Below are positions 16,089 through 24,748 of a stretch of 37,463 nt of DNA, one piece after another. Within the stretch, counting starts at the first letter, position 1. Each line of letters starts with the position of its first letter. A program made the translations under genes and the position numbers. The stretch spans positions 1 through 37,463 of the forward strand of contig CAIKZE010000280.1 in the NCBI GenBank assembly GCA_903831825.1, read 5' to 3'. Source of the DNA: an uncultured Lentisphaeria bacterium. GTDB lineage: Bacteria > Verrucomicrobiota > Lentisphaeria > Victivallales > Victivallaceae. A model generated the notes under the pieces. The model searched no databases and had not been told where the DNA came from. It worked only from the letters and a program-made list of their open reading frames with translations.

Positions 16089-16844
16089 ATGAAACCGATT
16101 TCAGTTCAATTGTATTCGCTGAGAGAACAGGCGGAAAAAGATTTCGTCGGAGTGTTGAAAAGAGTTGCGGCCATCGGCTACAAAGGCGTGGAACCGGCCG
16201 GGTTCTGGAATCTCACCCCGAAAGAGTTGAAGAAGATCGTCAAGGATCTTGGTATGGAAATATCCTCCACTCACAGTCCCTGGGCCAACCCCGAAAACCT
16301 GGATCAGGTGATCGAAGTGGCCGGCGAACTGGGCATTGACCTGGTCGCCTGCGGTTACGGCCCGAACGAATTCAAGGACTTGGACGCGATTAAAGCGACA
16401 GCCGACAAAGTCAACGGCATGCAGGCCAAACTCGCCGCCGCCGGGCTTACGCTCTTCCAGCATAATCACTACTGGGAATTCGAACGCATCAAAGGCCGCA
16501 TCGCCTATGATATTTATGCCGAACTCTGCCCGAAAGTGAAATTCGAACTGGACACCTACTGGGCCGCCAATTTCGGACATGAAGACGCCGCCGAACAAGT
16601 CAAAAAATTCAGAGACCGCAACGTCCTGCTGCATATCAAGGACGGCATGTTCATAAAAGACGGCGCCATGGTCGCAGTCGGCTCCGGCAAGAACGACATC
16701 AAAGGAATCATCGCCGCCGCCGATGAAAAAGTCACCCGCTGGATGGTGGTTGAACTCGACCGCTGCGACACTGACATGTTTGAAGCGGTGGAACAGAGTT
16801 ACAAATACCTGATTTCAAATAAACTGGCGAGCGGCAACAAATAA
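16089..16844 (+). CDS. Sugar phosphate isomerase/epimerase (xylose-isomerase-like TIM barrel)
   Basis: The 251-residue protein matches the AP-endonuclease-2/xylose-isomerase-like family. It opens with SVQLYSLREQAEKDFVGVL and has IGYKGVEPAGFW and MEISSTHSPW near the first strands. The likely metal ligands lie in HNHYWEFE, ELDTYWAA, LLHIKDG and WMVVELD (Glu, Asp, His, Glu). Such proteins isomerise or epimerise keto sugars in the cytoplasm; the substrate is unknown. An AAGGAG ribosome site precedes the ATG. The Gfo/Idh/MocA gene follows 22 bases later, a very common pairing that suggests oxidation and isomerisation of the same sugar or polyol. Confidence 0.88.
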   Translation: MKPISVQLYSLREQAEKDFVGVLKRVAAIGYKGVEPAGFWNLTPKELKKIVKDLGMEISSTHSPWANPENLDQVIEVAGELGIDLVACGYGPNEFKDLDAIKATADKVNGMQAKLAAAGLTLFQHNHYWEFERIKGRIAYDIYAELCPKVKFELDTYWAANFGHEDAAEQVKKFRDRNVLLHIKDGMFIKDGAMVAVGSGKNDIKGIIAAADEKVTRWMVVELDRCDTDMFEAVEQSYKYLISNKLASGNK

Positions 16845-16866
16845 TTGGCAACAGGAGAATTTGGAA

Positions 16867-17979
16867 ATGAAAAAAGTTAAAGTCGGCATTATCGGCTGCG
16901 GCCACATCAGCAATGCGTATTTTAACGCGGCGGCGCGTTTCGACATTCTTGAAGTAGTCGCCTGTGCGGATATCAATCCGGCGGCGGCCAAAGCCAAAGG
17001 CGAAGAGCACAAGGTGAAAGCGCTCACCGTCAACAAACTGCTGGCCGATCCCGGCATTGAGATCGTCATCAATCTGACTATTCCCAAAGCCCATGCTGAA
17101 ATCGCGCTGAAAACCCTCGAACACGGCAAACATGCCTACTCCGAAAAGCCGTTTGCCGTTACCTGCGATGAAGGCAAAAAAATAGTCTCCGCCGCGAAAG
17201 CCAAAAAGCTGCTCGTCGGCTGCGCCCCGGACACGTTCCTCGGCGGCGGCCAGCAGACCTGCCGCAAACTGATTGACGACGGCTGGATCGGCCGCCCGGT
17301 CGGCGGCACCGCCATGTTTATGGGTTACGGTCCTGAACGATATTATCATCCGTCCCCCAAGTTTTTCTTCGAAAAAGGCGGCGGCCCGATGTTCGACCTC
17401 GGCCCCTACTATATCACCGCGCTGGTCAATCTGCTCGGTCCGGCCAAACGCGTCTGCGCCATCACCACGAAAGCATTTGAAGAAAGAATCGCCGGCCCCC
17501 AGGCGCTGATTAAACGGGAAAAGCTGCCGGTTGAAGTGCCGACTCACCTCACGGGAGTCATTGAATTCCAGAACGGCGCCATCATCAGCGTAATCACCAG
17601 CTTTGACGTGTGGAAGCACACTCACAGCCCGATTGAAATCTACGGCACCGAAGGCTCGCTTTTCGTGCCGGACCCGAACGGTTTCGGCGGCCCGGTAAAA
17701 CTGGCTAAAGGCGGCATGCAGAATGTCACCGTCAGCGAATGTCCGCTCTCCCATATCTACACTGAGAACTCCCGCAGCATCGGCGCGGCGGATATGGCTT
17801 ATGCCATGCAGTCCGGACGCAAGCACCGCTGCAGCGGCGCGCTGGCCTTCCATGTTCTCGAAATCATGGAGTCATTTGAAAAGTCCAGCCTGGCCGGCAA
17901 ACATATCGAACTGGCTACCACCTGTGAACGTCCCGCGGCGCTGCCGCTCGGACTCCAGGACGGGCTGCTCGACCTGTAA
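16867..17979 (+). CDS. Gfo/Idh/MocA-family oxidoreductase
   Basis: The protein is ~370 residues from the ATG at 16867. AGGAG lies 9 bases upstream of this ATG, while the TTG two codons earlier is too close to it. The N-terminal Rossmann loop is GIIGCGHIS, HAYSEKPFAV carries the family EKP Lys, and GGGPMFDLGPYYITALVNLLG marks the C-terminal substrate domain. NAD(P)-dependent members oxidise sugars, inositols or amino sugars. It shares the AraC-controlled operon with the isomerase and ends at a strong terminator. Confidence 0.9.
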   Translation: MKKVKVGIIGCGHISNAYFNAAARFDILEVVACADINPAAAKAKGEEHKVKALTVNKLLADPGIEIVINLTIPKAHAEIALKTLEHGKHAYSEKPFAVTCDEGKKIVSAAKAKKLLVGCAPDTFLGGGQQTCRKLIDDGWIGRPVGGTAMFMGYGPERYYHPSPKFFFEKGGGPMFDLGPYYITALVNLLGPAKRVCAITTKAFEERIAGPQALIKREKLPVEVPTHLTGVIEFQNGAIISVITSFDVWKHTHSPIEIYGTEGSLFVPDPNGFGGPVKLAKGGMQNVTVSECPLSHIYTENSRSIGAADMAYAMQSGRKHRCSGALAFHVLEIMESFEKSSLAGKHIELATTCERPAALPLGLQDGLLDL

Positions 17980-17997
17980 ACTGCATTGACTGAATCG

Positions 17998-18037
17998 AAG
18001 CCGGAGGAAAGCAATTTTCTCCGGCTTTTCCTTTTTT
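17998..18037 (+). terminator. Rho-independent terminator after the isomerase/dehydrogenase operon
   Basis: A stem of AAGCCGGAGGAAA against TTTTCTCCGGCTT closes on a short loop and is followed by TTTTCCTTTTTT. It begins 18 bases after the stop codon at 17979. Confidence 0.85.
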
Positions 18038-18076
18038 CATCCTCGAATGAATGTTTTTCATTGTTGTAAGGATTTG

Positions 18077-18089
18077 ACTGTTAAACAGT
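18077..18089. promoter_or_regulatory. Perfect palindrome upstream of the transaldolase gene
   Basis: ACTGTTAAACAGT is a perfect inverted repeat around a central A. It overlaps a TTGACT that could serve as a -35, but no well-spaced -10 is visible. It could be an operator for the transaldolase/phosphoketolase unit. Positional inference only. Confidence 0.3.
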
Positions 18090-18280
18090 AACAATAATTG
18101 CATTGTTCCACTGCGGTTTACAGGTTGATAAACCTGAAAACCGGATTAACTTAATCATCATGAGGTATGAGAAATTATTGATTCTTTGCGACCGACATTA
18201 ATATTTTACGCGCCAACCGCCGGAATTACAGGCGAAATGTGAGGAGCTGCAATATGAATGGCAAACAGGAGGAAGAAAAC

Positions 18281-19420
18281 ATGGGCGATAATCCTTTAAA
18301 GCAACTGAGCAATCTCGGACAGTCAATCTGGCTGGACTATATCCGGCGTGATCTGATCTCCAGCGGCGAACTCCGGCATCTGATCGAAAACGACGGGCTG
18401 CGCGGCATAACTTCCAATCCGGCTATTTTCGAAAAAGCAATCTCCGGCAGCAATGACTATGACACCGATATTCACTCGATGGCTGCAGCCGGCAAAAACG
18501 GCAAAGAAATCTGCGAGGCAATCAGTTTGCAGGATGTCCGCGACGCCGCCACGGTGTTTCGCCCGGTTTATGCCGCCACCAGTGTGCTTGACGGTTATGT
18601 CAGCCTGGAAGTCAACCCGCATCTGGCGCATGACACGCAGGGTACTGTCGAAGAGGCCCGCCGCCTGTGGCAGGAACTGGATCAGCCCAACGTCTTCATC
18701 AAAGTTCCGGCTACCCTCGAAGGACTGCCCGCCATCCGCCAGTTGATCAGCGAAGGCATTAATATCAATGTAACGCTGCTTTTCAGCCTGTCACGCTACC
18801 GCGAAGTGGCGGAAGCTTATATTGCGGGGATGGAAGACCGCTGCAACCAGGGCAAACCGTTAAGGCATGTCGCTTCTGTCGCCAGTTTTTTCCTCAGCCG
18901 CATTGACACGCTGGTTGATCCGATACTGGAGAAAATAATCAAACAGAACAGCGCCAACGCCGTGCTGGCCGTAAAACTGCAAGGCCAGGTTGCCGTCGCC
19001 AGCGCCAAAGCCGCCTATCAGATATACAAGGAATTATTCTTTTGCGAGCGTTTTCAGAAACTGATGGACAAAGGCGCCCTCGTACAACGTCTGCTCTGGG
19101 CCAGCACCGGCACCAAGAACCCGCAATACAGCGATGTGAAATATGTTGACGCCATTATCGCGCCGAATACGGTCAATACAATTCCGCTGGAAACGATTAA
19201 CGCATACCGCGATCACGGTCAGCCGGGAATCCGGATTGAAGATGAGCTTGCCGCGGCGATGGATGTATTTAAATCGCTGCCGGAACTGGGCATCAACATC
19301 GATCAGGTGACGCAGCAGCTCGAAGATGAAGGCGTCGAAAAATTTAACAAACCATTTGATAATCTGCTCCAGATCCTGGAGAGAAAAGCTCTGGAAGTAA
19401 AAAAACCTGAAGGCGCTTAG
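18281..19420 (+). CDS. tal: Transaldolase
   Basis: From the ATG at 18281 the protein has 379 residues. AGGAGG lies eight bases upstream; an alternative ATG at 18254 also has a purine-rich site (GAGGAG) and adds nine residues. Key features are NPLKQLSNLGQSIWLDYIRRDLI at the N-terminus, GITSNPAIFEKAI, VFIKVPAT with the Schiff-base Lys, NINVTLLFSLSRY, LLWASTGTKNP and IIAPNTVNTIP. This is the longer transaldolase class of roughly 370 residues. It transfers dihydroxyacetone units between sugar phosphates in the cytoplasm. The phosphoketolase gene starts 76 bases downstream, so the two likely work together in a phosphoketolase shunt. Confidence 0.94.
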   Translation: MGDNPLKQLSNLGQSIWLDYIRRDLISSGELRHLIENDGLRGITSNPAIFEKAISGSNDYDTDIHSMAAAGKNGKEICEAISLQDVRDAATVFRPVYAATSVLDGYVSLEVNPHLAHDTQGTVEEARRLWQELDQPNVFIKVPATLEGLPAIRQLISEGININVTLLFSLSRYREVAEAYIAGMEDRCNQGKPLRHVASVASFFLSRIDTLVDPILEKIIKQNSANAVLAVKLQGQVAVASAKAAYQIYKELFFCERFQKLMDKGALVQRLLWASTGTKNPQYSDVKYVDAIIAPNTVNTIPLETINAYRDHGQPGIRIEDELAAAMDVFKSLPELGINIDQVTQQLEDEGVEKFNKPFDNLLQILERKALEVKKPEGA

Positions 19421-19496
19421 GAGTTGAAAACGATTTCAACCCCGGAAAATCGCAGCGGAAAACATACTTGCATATTATACCTTAGAGGAGGACTCC

Positions 19497-21860
19497 ATGA
19501 ACAAGCCGTTATCCAGTGACATGTTGCGCAAAATGAACGCTTACTGGCACGCCGCCAATTATCTTTCGGTCGGCCAGATTTACCTGTATGACAATCCGCT
19601 GCTGAAAAAGCCGCTGACGCTGGATCATGTGAAACCGCGCCTGCTCGGCCACTGGGGCACAACTCCCGGCCTGAATTTTATTTACGTTCACCTCAACCGG
19701 CTCATCAATAAATACGATCTGAATGTGATTTACATCGCCGGCCCCGGTCACGGCGGTCCCGGCATGGTCGCCAATACCTACCTGGAAGGCACCTACAGCG
19801 AGTTTTACCCGAATATCACCCAGGATGAAGAAGGCATGCAAAAGCTGTTCAAACAGTTTTCCTTTCCCGGCGGCATTCCCAGCCATGTGGCCCCTGAAAC
19901 TCCGGGTTCGATCAATGAAGGCGGCGAACTGGGCTATTCGCTGGCCCACGCTTACGGCGCGGTATTTGACAATCCCGACCTGATCGCCGCGTGCGTGGTC
20001 GGCGACGGCGAAGCTGAAACCGGGCCGCTGGCCGCCAGTTGGCACTCCAACAAATTTCTCAATCCCGTGCATGACGGCGCGGTGCTGCCGATTCTGCATT
20101 TGAACGGCTACAAAATCGCCAATCCCACGGTCCTGGCGCGCATCAGTCACGAGGAACTGGACGAACTGTTTCGCGGCTACGGCTATAAACCGTTCTTTGT
20201 CGAAGGCGACAAACCGCTGGAAGTTCACCAGATCATGGCGGAAGTAATGGAAAAAGCCATCGGCGAGATCAGGGAAATCCAGGCAAAAATCAGGGCCAAA
20301 GGCTTCACCAAACGCCCGATGTGGCCGATGATTGTCATGCGCACCCCCAAGGGCTGGACCGGGCCGAAAGAAGTTGACGGCCTGCCGGTGGAGGGTACCT
20401 GGCGTTCGCATCAGGTGCCGCTGGCCGAACTGGCGACCAAACCCGGACATTTGAAAATGCTTGAAACGTGGATGAAAAGCTACAAGCCGGAAGAACTGTT
20501 CGACAAGACCGGCAAACTCATTCCCGAACTGGCGGCGCTGGCTCCGAAAGGCGACCGGCGCATGGGCGCCAACCCTAACGCCAATGGCGGACAATTGCTG
20601 CACGACTTGAAAATGCCTGATTTCCGGAAATACGCCATTGATGTTCAAAGCCCCGGCACGGTTACGGCTGAATCCATCCGCAGCATGGGCGCATTCGTCC
20701 GCGACATTATGAAGCTGAACTGGGACCGCCGCAATTTCCGGGTCTTCGGCCCCGATGAAACCGCCTCCAACCGGCTTGGCGCTTTGTTTGACATCACCGA
20801 ACGGGTTTCGACCGCGACAATACTGAAAACCGATGACCATGTCTCGCCCGACGGCCGGGTAATGGAAGTGCTCAGCGAGCATCTGTGCCAGGGTTGGCTG
20901 GAAGGCTATCTGCTCACCGGGCGGCACGGCCTGTTTTCCTGCTACGAAGCGTTTATTCACATTGTGGATTCAATGTTCAACCAGCACGCCAAATGGCTGA
21001 AAGTGTCCCGTCACATCCACTGGCGGCGGCCGGTCGCTTCGCTGAACTATCTGCTCACTTCCCATGTCTGGCGGCAGGACCACAACGGTTTCAGCCATCA
21101 GGACCCCGGTTTCATCGATCACGTCGTGAACAAGAAAGCGGAGATTATCCGCGTCTATCTGCCGCCGGACGCCAACACCCTGCTTTCCGTGACCGATCAC
21201 TGCATGCGCAGCCGCAATTACATCAACGTCATTGTCGCGGGCAAACAGCCGCAGCTTCAGTGGCTGGATATGGATTCCGCGATTAAACACTGCTCCGCCG
21301 GACTCGGCATCTGGGGCTGGGCCAGCAACGACCAGAACGGCGAACCCGATGTGGTGATGGCCTGCGCCGGCGACGTGCCGACCCTGGAAGCCCTGGCGGC
21401 GACCGAACTGCTCCGCCAGCATTTGCCGGAATTGAAAATCCGCGTAATCAACGTCGTGGACCTGATGACGCTGCAGCCCAGCACCGAACATCCGCACGGA
21501 CTGAACGACAAAGATTTCGACATGCTGTTCACCAAGGATAAACCGGTTATATTTGCGTTCCACGGCTATCCCTGGCTGATTCACCGCCTGACCTATCGCA
21601 GAAACAATCACGCCAATCTGCATGTCCGGGGCTATAAGGAGGAAGGCACCACCACCACGCCGTTCGACATGGCCGTGCTGAACGAGATCGACCGTTTCCA
21701 TCTGGCCGGCGACGTAATCGACCGCATCCCCAGCCTGGGCTCGAAAGCAGCCTATGTCAAACAGTTCATCCGGGACCGTCTGATTGACCACAAAAATTAC
21801 ATCCGGATTCACGGCGACGACATGCCGGAAATCAAAAACTGGGAATGGACGCTGGGATAA
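19497..21860 (+). CDS. xfp: Xylulose-5-phosphate/fructose-6-phosphate phosphoketolase
   Basis: The 787-residue protein is full length for the family. Thiamine-diphosphate and substrate motifs are clear: [95 protein letters not shown] and [18 protein letters not shown]. It cleaves xylulose 5-phosphate (and possibly fructose 6-phosphate) to acetyl phosphate plus a C3 or C4 sugar phosphate. GAGGAGG precedes the ATG. Transaldolase lies upstream. An acetate kinase gene at 27212-28447 could turn the acetyl phosphate into ATP, though it belongs to a separate operon. Confidence 0.97.
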   Translation: MNKPLSSDMLRKMNAYWHAANYLSVGQIYLYDNPLLKKPLTLDHVKPRLLGHWGTTPGLNFIYVHLNRLINKYDLNVIYIAGPGHGGPGMVANTYLEGTYSEFYPNITQDEEGMQKLFKQFSFPGGIPSHVAPETPGSINEGGELGYSLAHAYGAVFDNPDLIAACVVGDGEAETGPLAASWHSNKFLNPVHDGAVLPILHLNGYKIANPTVLARISHEELDELFRGYGYKPFFVEGDKPLEVHQIMAEVMEKAIGEIREIQAKIRAKGFTKRPMWPMIVMRTPKGWTGPKEVDGLPVEGTWRSHQVPLAELATKPGHLKMLETWMKSYKPEELFDKTGKLIPELAALAPKGDRRMGANPNANGGQLLHDLKMPDFRKYAIDVQSPGTVTAESIRSMGAFVRDIMKLNWDRRNFRVFGPDETASNRLGALFDITERVSTATILKTDDHVSPDGRVMEVLSEHLCQGWLEGYLLTGRHGLFSCYEAFIHIVDSMFNQHAKWLKVSRHIHWRRPVASLNYLLTSHVWRQDHNGFSHQDPGFIDHVVNKKAEIIRVYLPPDANTLLSVTDHCMRSRNYINVIVAGKQPQLQWLDMDSAIKHCSAGLGIWGWASNDQNGEPDVVMACAGDVPTLEALAATELLRQHLPELKIRVINVVDLMTLQPSTEHPHGLNDKDFDMLFTKDKPVIFAFHGYPWLIHRLTYRRNNHANLHVRGYKEEGTTTTPFDMAVLNEIDRFHLAGDVIDRIPSLGSKAAYVKQFIRDRLIDHKNYIRIHGDDMPEIKNWEWTLG

Positions 21861-21937
21861 ATAAAACCAGGAAATAATTGGGCATCCAACATTAAAATAT
21901 TAACTGTGCAAATGCGTCTAATCAAGGAGGCAATAGA

Positions 21938-22300
21938 ATGATTACGTTAATGAATGATCTGCCTGACCATGTGATCGGGTTAACCGCCAGCGCCAAAATC
22001 ACCGGCGAAGACTACGAAAAAGTATTGATCCCCGCAGTGGAAGCTAAACTGAAAACTTATAAAAAGATCAGCATACTCTACTGCCTCGGCAAGGACTTTG
22101 AACGTTTCACCGCCGGAGCGATGTGGGACGACACCAAACTTGGCATGATGCATCTGTTGTCCTGGGATAAAGCCGCGGTGGTTACCGACGTCGGCTGGAT
22201 CCGCAACGCGACCCGGCTGTTCAGCGCGCTGATGCCATGCCACGTCAAAATCTTTGCGGAGAAAGACCTGGCCGAAGCCAAAAAGTGGGTCAGCGAATAA
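21938..22300 (+). CDS. SpoIIAA-like (STAS-fold) protein
   Basis: This 120-residue protein matches the SpoIIAA-like family: VIGLTASAKITGEDYEKVLIPAVEAKL at the N-terminus, then ISILYCLGKDFERFTAGAMWDDTKLG, and AAVVTDVGWIRNATRLFSALMPCHVKIF. The fold is related to anti-sigma-factor antagonists and CRAL-TRIO domains; the family role is unknown. AGGAGG precedes the ATG, and it follows the phosphoketolase gene by 77 bases in the same direction, so it may be co-transcribed. Confidence 0.8.
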   Translation: MITLMNDLPDHVIGLTASAKITGEDYEKVLIPAVEAKLKTYKKISILYCLGKDFERFTAGAMWDDTKLGMMHLLSWDKAAVVTDVGWIRNATRLFSALMPCHVKIFAEKDLAEAKKWVSE

Positions 22301-22310
22301 CCATTCTGTT

Positions 22311-22413
22311 GTTATAGCGCCCTCTCTCTGAGAGGAGGATTTCCGTTTTGTTGTAGCGCCCTCTCTCTGAGAGGGGGATTTCGTTTTGTTGTAGTGCCCT
22401 CTCTCTGAGAGGG
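22311..22413 (+). repeat. Left REP-like array: three GTAG-hairpin units
   Basis: Three units 38-39 bases apart each carry a tetranucleotide (ATAG at 22314; GTAG at 22353 and 22391), two or three bases and then a hairpin. In units two and three the stem is CCCTCTC/GAGAGGG with loop TCT. Units are linked by a TTTCGTTTTGTT-type segment. They end just before the transposase gene at 22432. A GTAG foot followed by a short hairpin is the known signature of REP sequences recognised by TnpA-REP/RAYT proteins. Confidence 0.85.
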
Positions 22414-22431
22414 GGGTTACTTTATTAATTA

Positions 22432-22917
22432 ATGGTATGTAAAAAAATGGATAGAAAGTTAAAAGTTCCACCTCGATTGACAACCATTTTTGATCCTTAT
22501 GAGTATCCGATATTTTTTATTACATTCTGCACCAGGAACCGTGAAAAAATCCTTACCGATGAATCGATTCATCAAGCTTTTAGACGTTTTACTCAAAAAG
22601 CGCAAGAAAATCACGATGTTCTTGTCGGCAGATACGTCATAATGCCGGAACATATCCATTTTTTTGTAAAAATAGACCGTTCCAAAAGTTTGGGAAAATG
22701 GATTGGCAGTTTAAAACGGTATATTGGCGCGAATTGCACATTGAATTCCTTAGCGTGGCAGCCGGGATTTTTTGACCATATGCTTAGAGACAACGAAAAT
22801 CTTATGCAAAAAGGGGAGTATGTCAGGCAAAATCCGGTTAGAGCCGGGTTAGTCAAGGATTGGCAGGAATGGCCTTATCAAGGGCTAATATATGCTTTTG
22901 ATGGATACAGAGATTAA
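22432..22917 (+). CDS. REP-associated tyrosine transposase (RAYT, Y1 HUH family)
   Basis: The 161-residue protein has the HUH metal motif in MPEHIHFFVKI (His 74 and His 76) and the putative catalytic Tyr at about 131 in GEYVRQNPVRAGL. PIFFITFCTRNREKIL at the N-terminus and the WQPGFFDHMLRD segment are typical of the single-domain IS200-like REP-associated group. RAYTs cut and move REP hairpins and are usually single-copy and domesticated. Arrays of GTAG hairpins flank it on both sides. The start is the ATG at 22432, or the one at 22447; neither has a strong ribosome site. Confidence 0.93.
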   Translation: MVCKKMDRKLKVPPRLTTIFDPYEYPIFFITFCTRNREKILTDESIHQAFRRFTQKAQENHDVLVGRYVIMPEHIHFFVKIDRSKSLGKWIGSLKRYIGANCTLNSLAWQPGFFDHMLRDNENLMQKGEYVRQNPVRAGLVKDWQEWPYQGLIYAFDGYRD

Positions 22918-22934
22918 ATTTCAAGTGAAGTTCA

Positions 22935-22960
22935 GACTCTCTCAGAGAGGCAGAGAGGGG
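22935..22960. repeat. Degenerate lone hairpin repeat after the transposase gene
   Basis: ACTCTCTCAGAGAGG followed by CAGAGAGGGG resembles the stem of the left array but lacks a GTAG foot. It starts 18 bases after the stop codon. Confidence 0.5.
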
Positions 22961-22993
22961 ACCCCGTAACTATCAAGCCAAGGATTTTTGAAC

Positions 22994-23095
22994 CGAATAT
23001 CCAATAACGAACAAGGAATATCCAATGTTCAAGTTCATTCCGGACCTTCACCGATTGAAAATTGAGTGCTGGATATTGGGTGTTCAAATGAGTTC
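22994..23095. repeat. 'GAATATCCAAT' inverted-repeat element, copy 1
   Basis: CCGAATATCCAATAACGAAC and AAGGAATATCCAATGTTCAA on the left are mirrored by TGGATATTGGGTGTTCAAAT on the right. A second element of the same kind lies at 25949-26112. No coding capacity was seen. Confidence 0.65.
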
Positions 23096-23130
23096 ATCGT
23101 GGGTTAGCGTGATGGCGATGAGTGGGAACC

Positions 23131-23428
23131 TCCGTCCGAGACGGACGGCACTACAATAAAACCTTCCGTCCGAGACGGACGGCACTACAATAAAATCCTC
23201 CGTCCGAGACGGACGGCACTACAACAAAACCCTCCGTCCGAGACAGACGGCGCTACAATAAAACTCTCCGTCCGAGACGGACGGCACTACAATAAAACTT
23301 TCCGTCCGAGACGGACGGCGCTACAATAAAACTCTCCGTCCGAGACGGACGGCATTACAATAAAATCCTCCGTCCGAGACGGACGGCACTACAATAAAAC
23401 CCTCCGTCCGAGACGGACGGCACTACAA
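23131..23428 (-). repeat. Right REP-like array: nine 34-base GTAG-hairpin units
   Basis: Nine units start at 23131, 23165, 23199, 23233, 23267, 23301, 23335, 23369 and 23403, an exact period of 34 bases. Each holds the palindrome CCGTCCG-AGA-CGGACGG and the linker CACTACAATAAAA. Read on the minus strand, each unit is GTAGTG (variants GTAGCG and GTAATG), then a seven-base stem CCGTCCG/CGGACGG with loop TCT. That is the same design as the left array with a different stem and inverted orientation. Unit four has one substitution in the stem. There are no unique spacers, so this is not CRISPR. Confidence 0.9.
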
Positions 23429-23478
23429 AAGACCATTTAACGGCTATTATGTCGGCACAAGTGCAATCATGATTTTTA

Positions 23479-24429
23479 TCAAACCAGAGACTTGATCTGG
23501 TTCTCCCGTTCGCGCCAGTAACTGACCGTATCAGCAACAAGTTTGTCCAATACTTCCGTATCTGGTTTGCCGAACATGGCGGGATATGGATTGCCGCCCG
23601 GCCCCAGGGGTTCCGGGGTGGCGAAACGCTGCCCTTCGGTGTAATCGAGCAGATACAGCGCCATCAAGACTGCATCCACATCAAGGGAGCCGCTGCCCAA
23701 AGCGCCGCGGGTGGAGTCCGCCAGATGGATATTTATCAACATTTCGCCGGCGTCCAGCAGCGACTGGGCGATGTTAGCCTCTTCAGATTGCATGTGATAG
23801 ACGTCGCCATTGATATGCCTGACGCCCGGATGATCCACGGCGGCAATGTATCGCCTGGCGTCTGAAATGGTGTTAACCAGAGACACTTCAGCGGAATTTA
23901 TCGGTTCTATTGCCGCGCGGACGTTGGTTTGCACAAAGGAATCGGCAACGATGCGGAGAGTCTCGACCGAGCGTTCGAATTCACTGTCATCATAGGGGCG
24001 GGACCGTCCGACAGCGCCTGGAACCACCAGCAGGTATGACGCTCCTACCGCATGACACAGCTCCAACTGGCGGCGGATATAGTCGATGGCGTTCTGTCTG
24101 GCGATGCCGGAATTGCTTGAAAGATCGTTCTCCGGGCCGAAGATGCCGCAGATGCCCGAAACCTTGATATTATATCGTCCAAGGGTTGCCAGCACATCCT
24201 TTGACCGGTAACCCAGATCGTCACCATAACGGTTGCCGTGCAACTCGATCCATTTGATCTCGTGCCGGGCAAGCCGCCGGGCCGTATGCTCCAATGATTC
24301 CAACCCGAATCCCCAATTGCTCCATGACAACTTGAGCTCCAGCTTTTTCAATTCCGGCATTTTCTTCAACTTCTGCCTGAAAGCGGAAACTATGTATTTT
24401 CGTTTTTCTTCATAATTCTGCAGCTTCAT
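23479..24429 (-). CDS. Sugar phosphate isomerase/epimerase (tagatose/psicose-3-epimerase-like TIM barrel)
   Basis: I use the ATG at 24429 (about 316 residues), which has AAGGAG five bases upstream; the GTG at 24435 overlaps that site. The fold is xylose-isomerase-like: WIELHGNRYGDDLGY and GICGIFGPENDL near the early strands, then likely metal ligands in AIEPINSAEV (Glu), HINGDVYHM (Asp), INIHLADSTR (His) and FATPEPLGPGGNPYP (Glu). This resembles D-tagatose/D-psicose 3-epimerases, though the substrate is not assigned. It ends about 50 bases from the REP-like array. Two GTTTTAAAC palindromes lie upstream. Confidence 0.85.
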   Translation of the reverse strand: MKLQNYEEKRKYIVSAFRQKLKKMPELKKLELKLSWSNWGFGLESLEHTARRLARHEIKWIELHGNRYGDDLGYRSKDVLATLGRYNIKVSGICGIFGPENDLSSNSGIARQNAIDYIRRQLELCHAVGASYLLVVPGAVGRSRPYDDSEFERSVETLRIVADSFVQTNVRAAIEPINSAEVSLVNTISDARRYIAAVDHPGVRHINGDVYHMQSEEANIAQSLLDAGEMLINIHLADSTRGALGSGSLDVDAVLMALYLLDYTEGQRFATPEPLGPGGNPYPAMFGKPDTEVLDKLVADTVSYWRERENQIKSLV

Positions 24430-24465
24430 GTTCACTCCTTGCCGAATAGGTTATTTAGCATCTTT

Positions 24466-24489
24466 GTTTTAAACTTCTATGTTTTAAAC
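24466..24489. promoter_or_regulatory. Two GTTTTAAAC palindromes upstream of the epimerase gene
   Basis: GTTTTAAAC occurs at 24466-24474 and 24481-24489, 15 bases apart, 37-60 bases before the start codon of the 23479-24429 gene. Each is a near-palindrome. A regulator site is possible but not proven in this AT-rich stretch. Confidence 0.3.
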
Positions 24490-24559
24490 GTTTTTAAAAT
24501 TGTCATATTAAACGTCCTGTTTATCAAGTAGTTGCATTAATGGAGAGTCACGTTCTGTC

Positions 24560-24715
24560 GTGACCGGAATCGAAAGAAGGTTGTGACGGAGCACAACCCT
24601 CCATTGGGTTGTCCGCCATAGCAAATGTTCTCCTGTTTTTTGAATTTATGTCTTCCATTCTGACTCCTGAATTCTGAATTCCTTCTTTTGGGTTGCGGGC
24701 AAAGCCCGCCTTGGA
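24560..24715 (+). repeat. ~155-base dispersed intergenic repeat, copy A
   Basis: The block begins GTGACCGGAATCGAAAGAAG and ends GCGGGCAAAGCCCGCCTTGG. It matches 35891-36046 at nearly 90% identity in the same orientation. It contains two hairpins, GGTTGTG/CACAACC near 24579-24598 and GCGGGC/GCCCGC near 24694-24710. It fills most of the gene-free stretch 24436-24748. Confidence 0.8.
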
Positions 24716-24748
24716 ATATTATTAAAAATAAGAATGCCGCCGGTGACG

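Noticed and set aside
16732-17853. 373-residue minus-strand gene
   Set aside because: It is the antisense shadow of the Gfo/Idh/MocA gene; the protein has no domain, and the sense gene has clear motifs and a ribosome site.
19509-20960. 483-residue minus-strand gene
   Set aside because: It is the antisense shadow of phosphoketolase, whose motifs are unambiguous.
23131-23428. CRISPR array
   Set aside because: The period is regular, but the whole 34-base unit is repeated; there are no unique spacers and no cas genes. The units are palindromic and match REP-type elements next to a RAYT gene.
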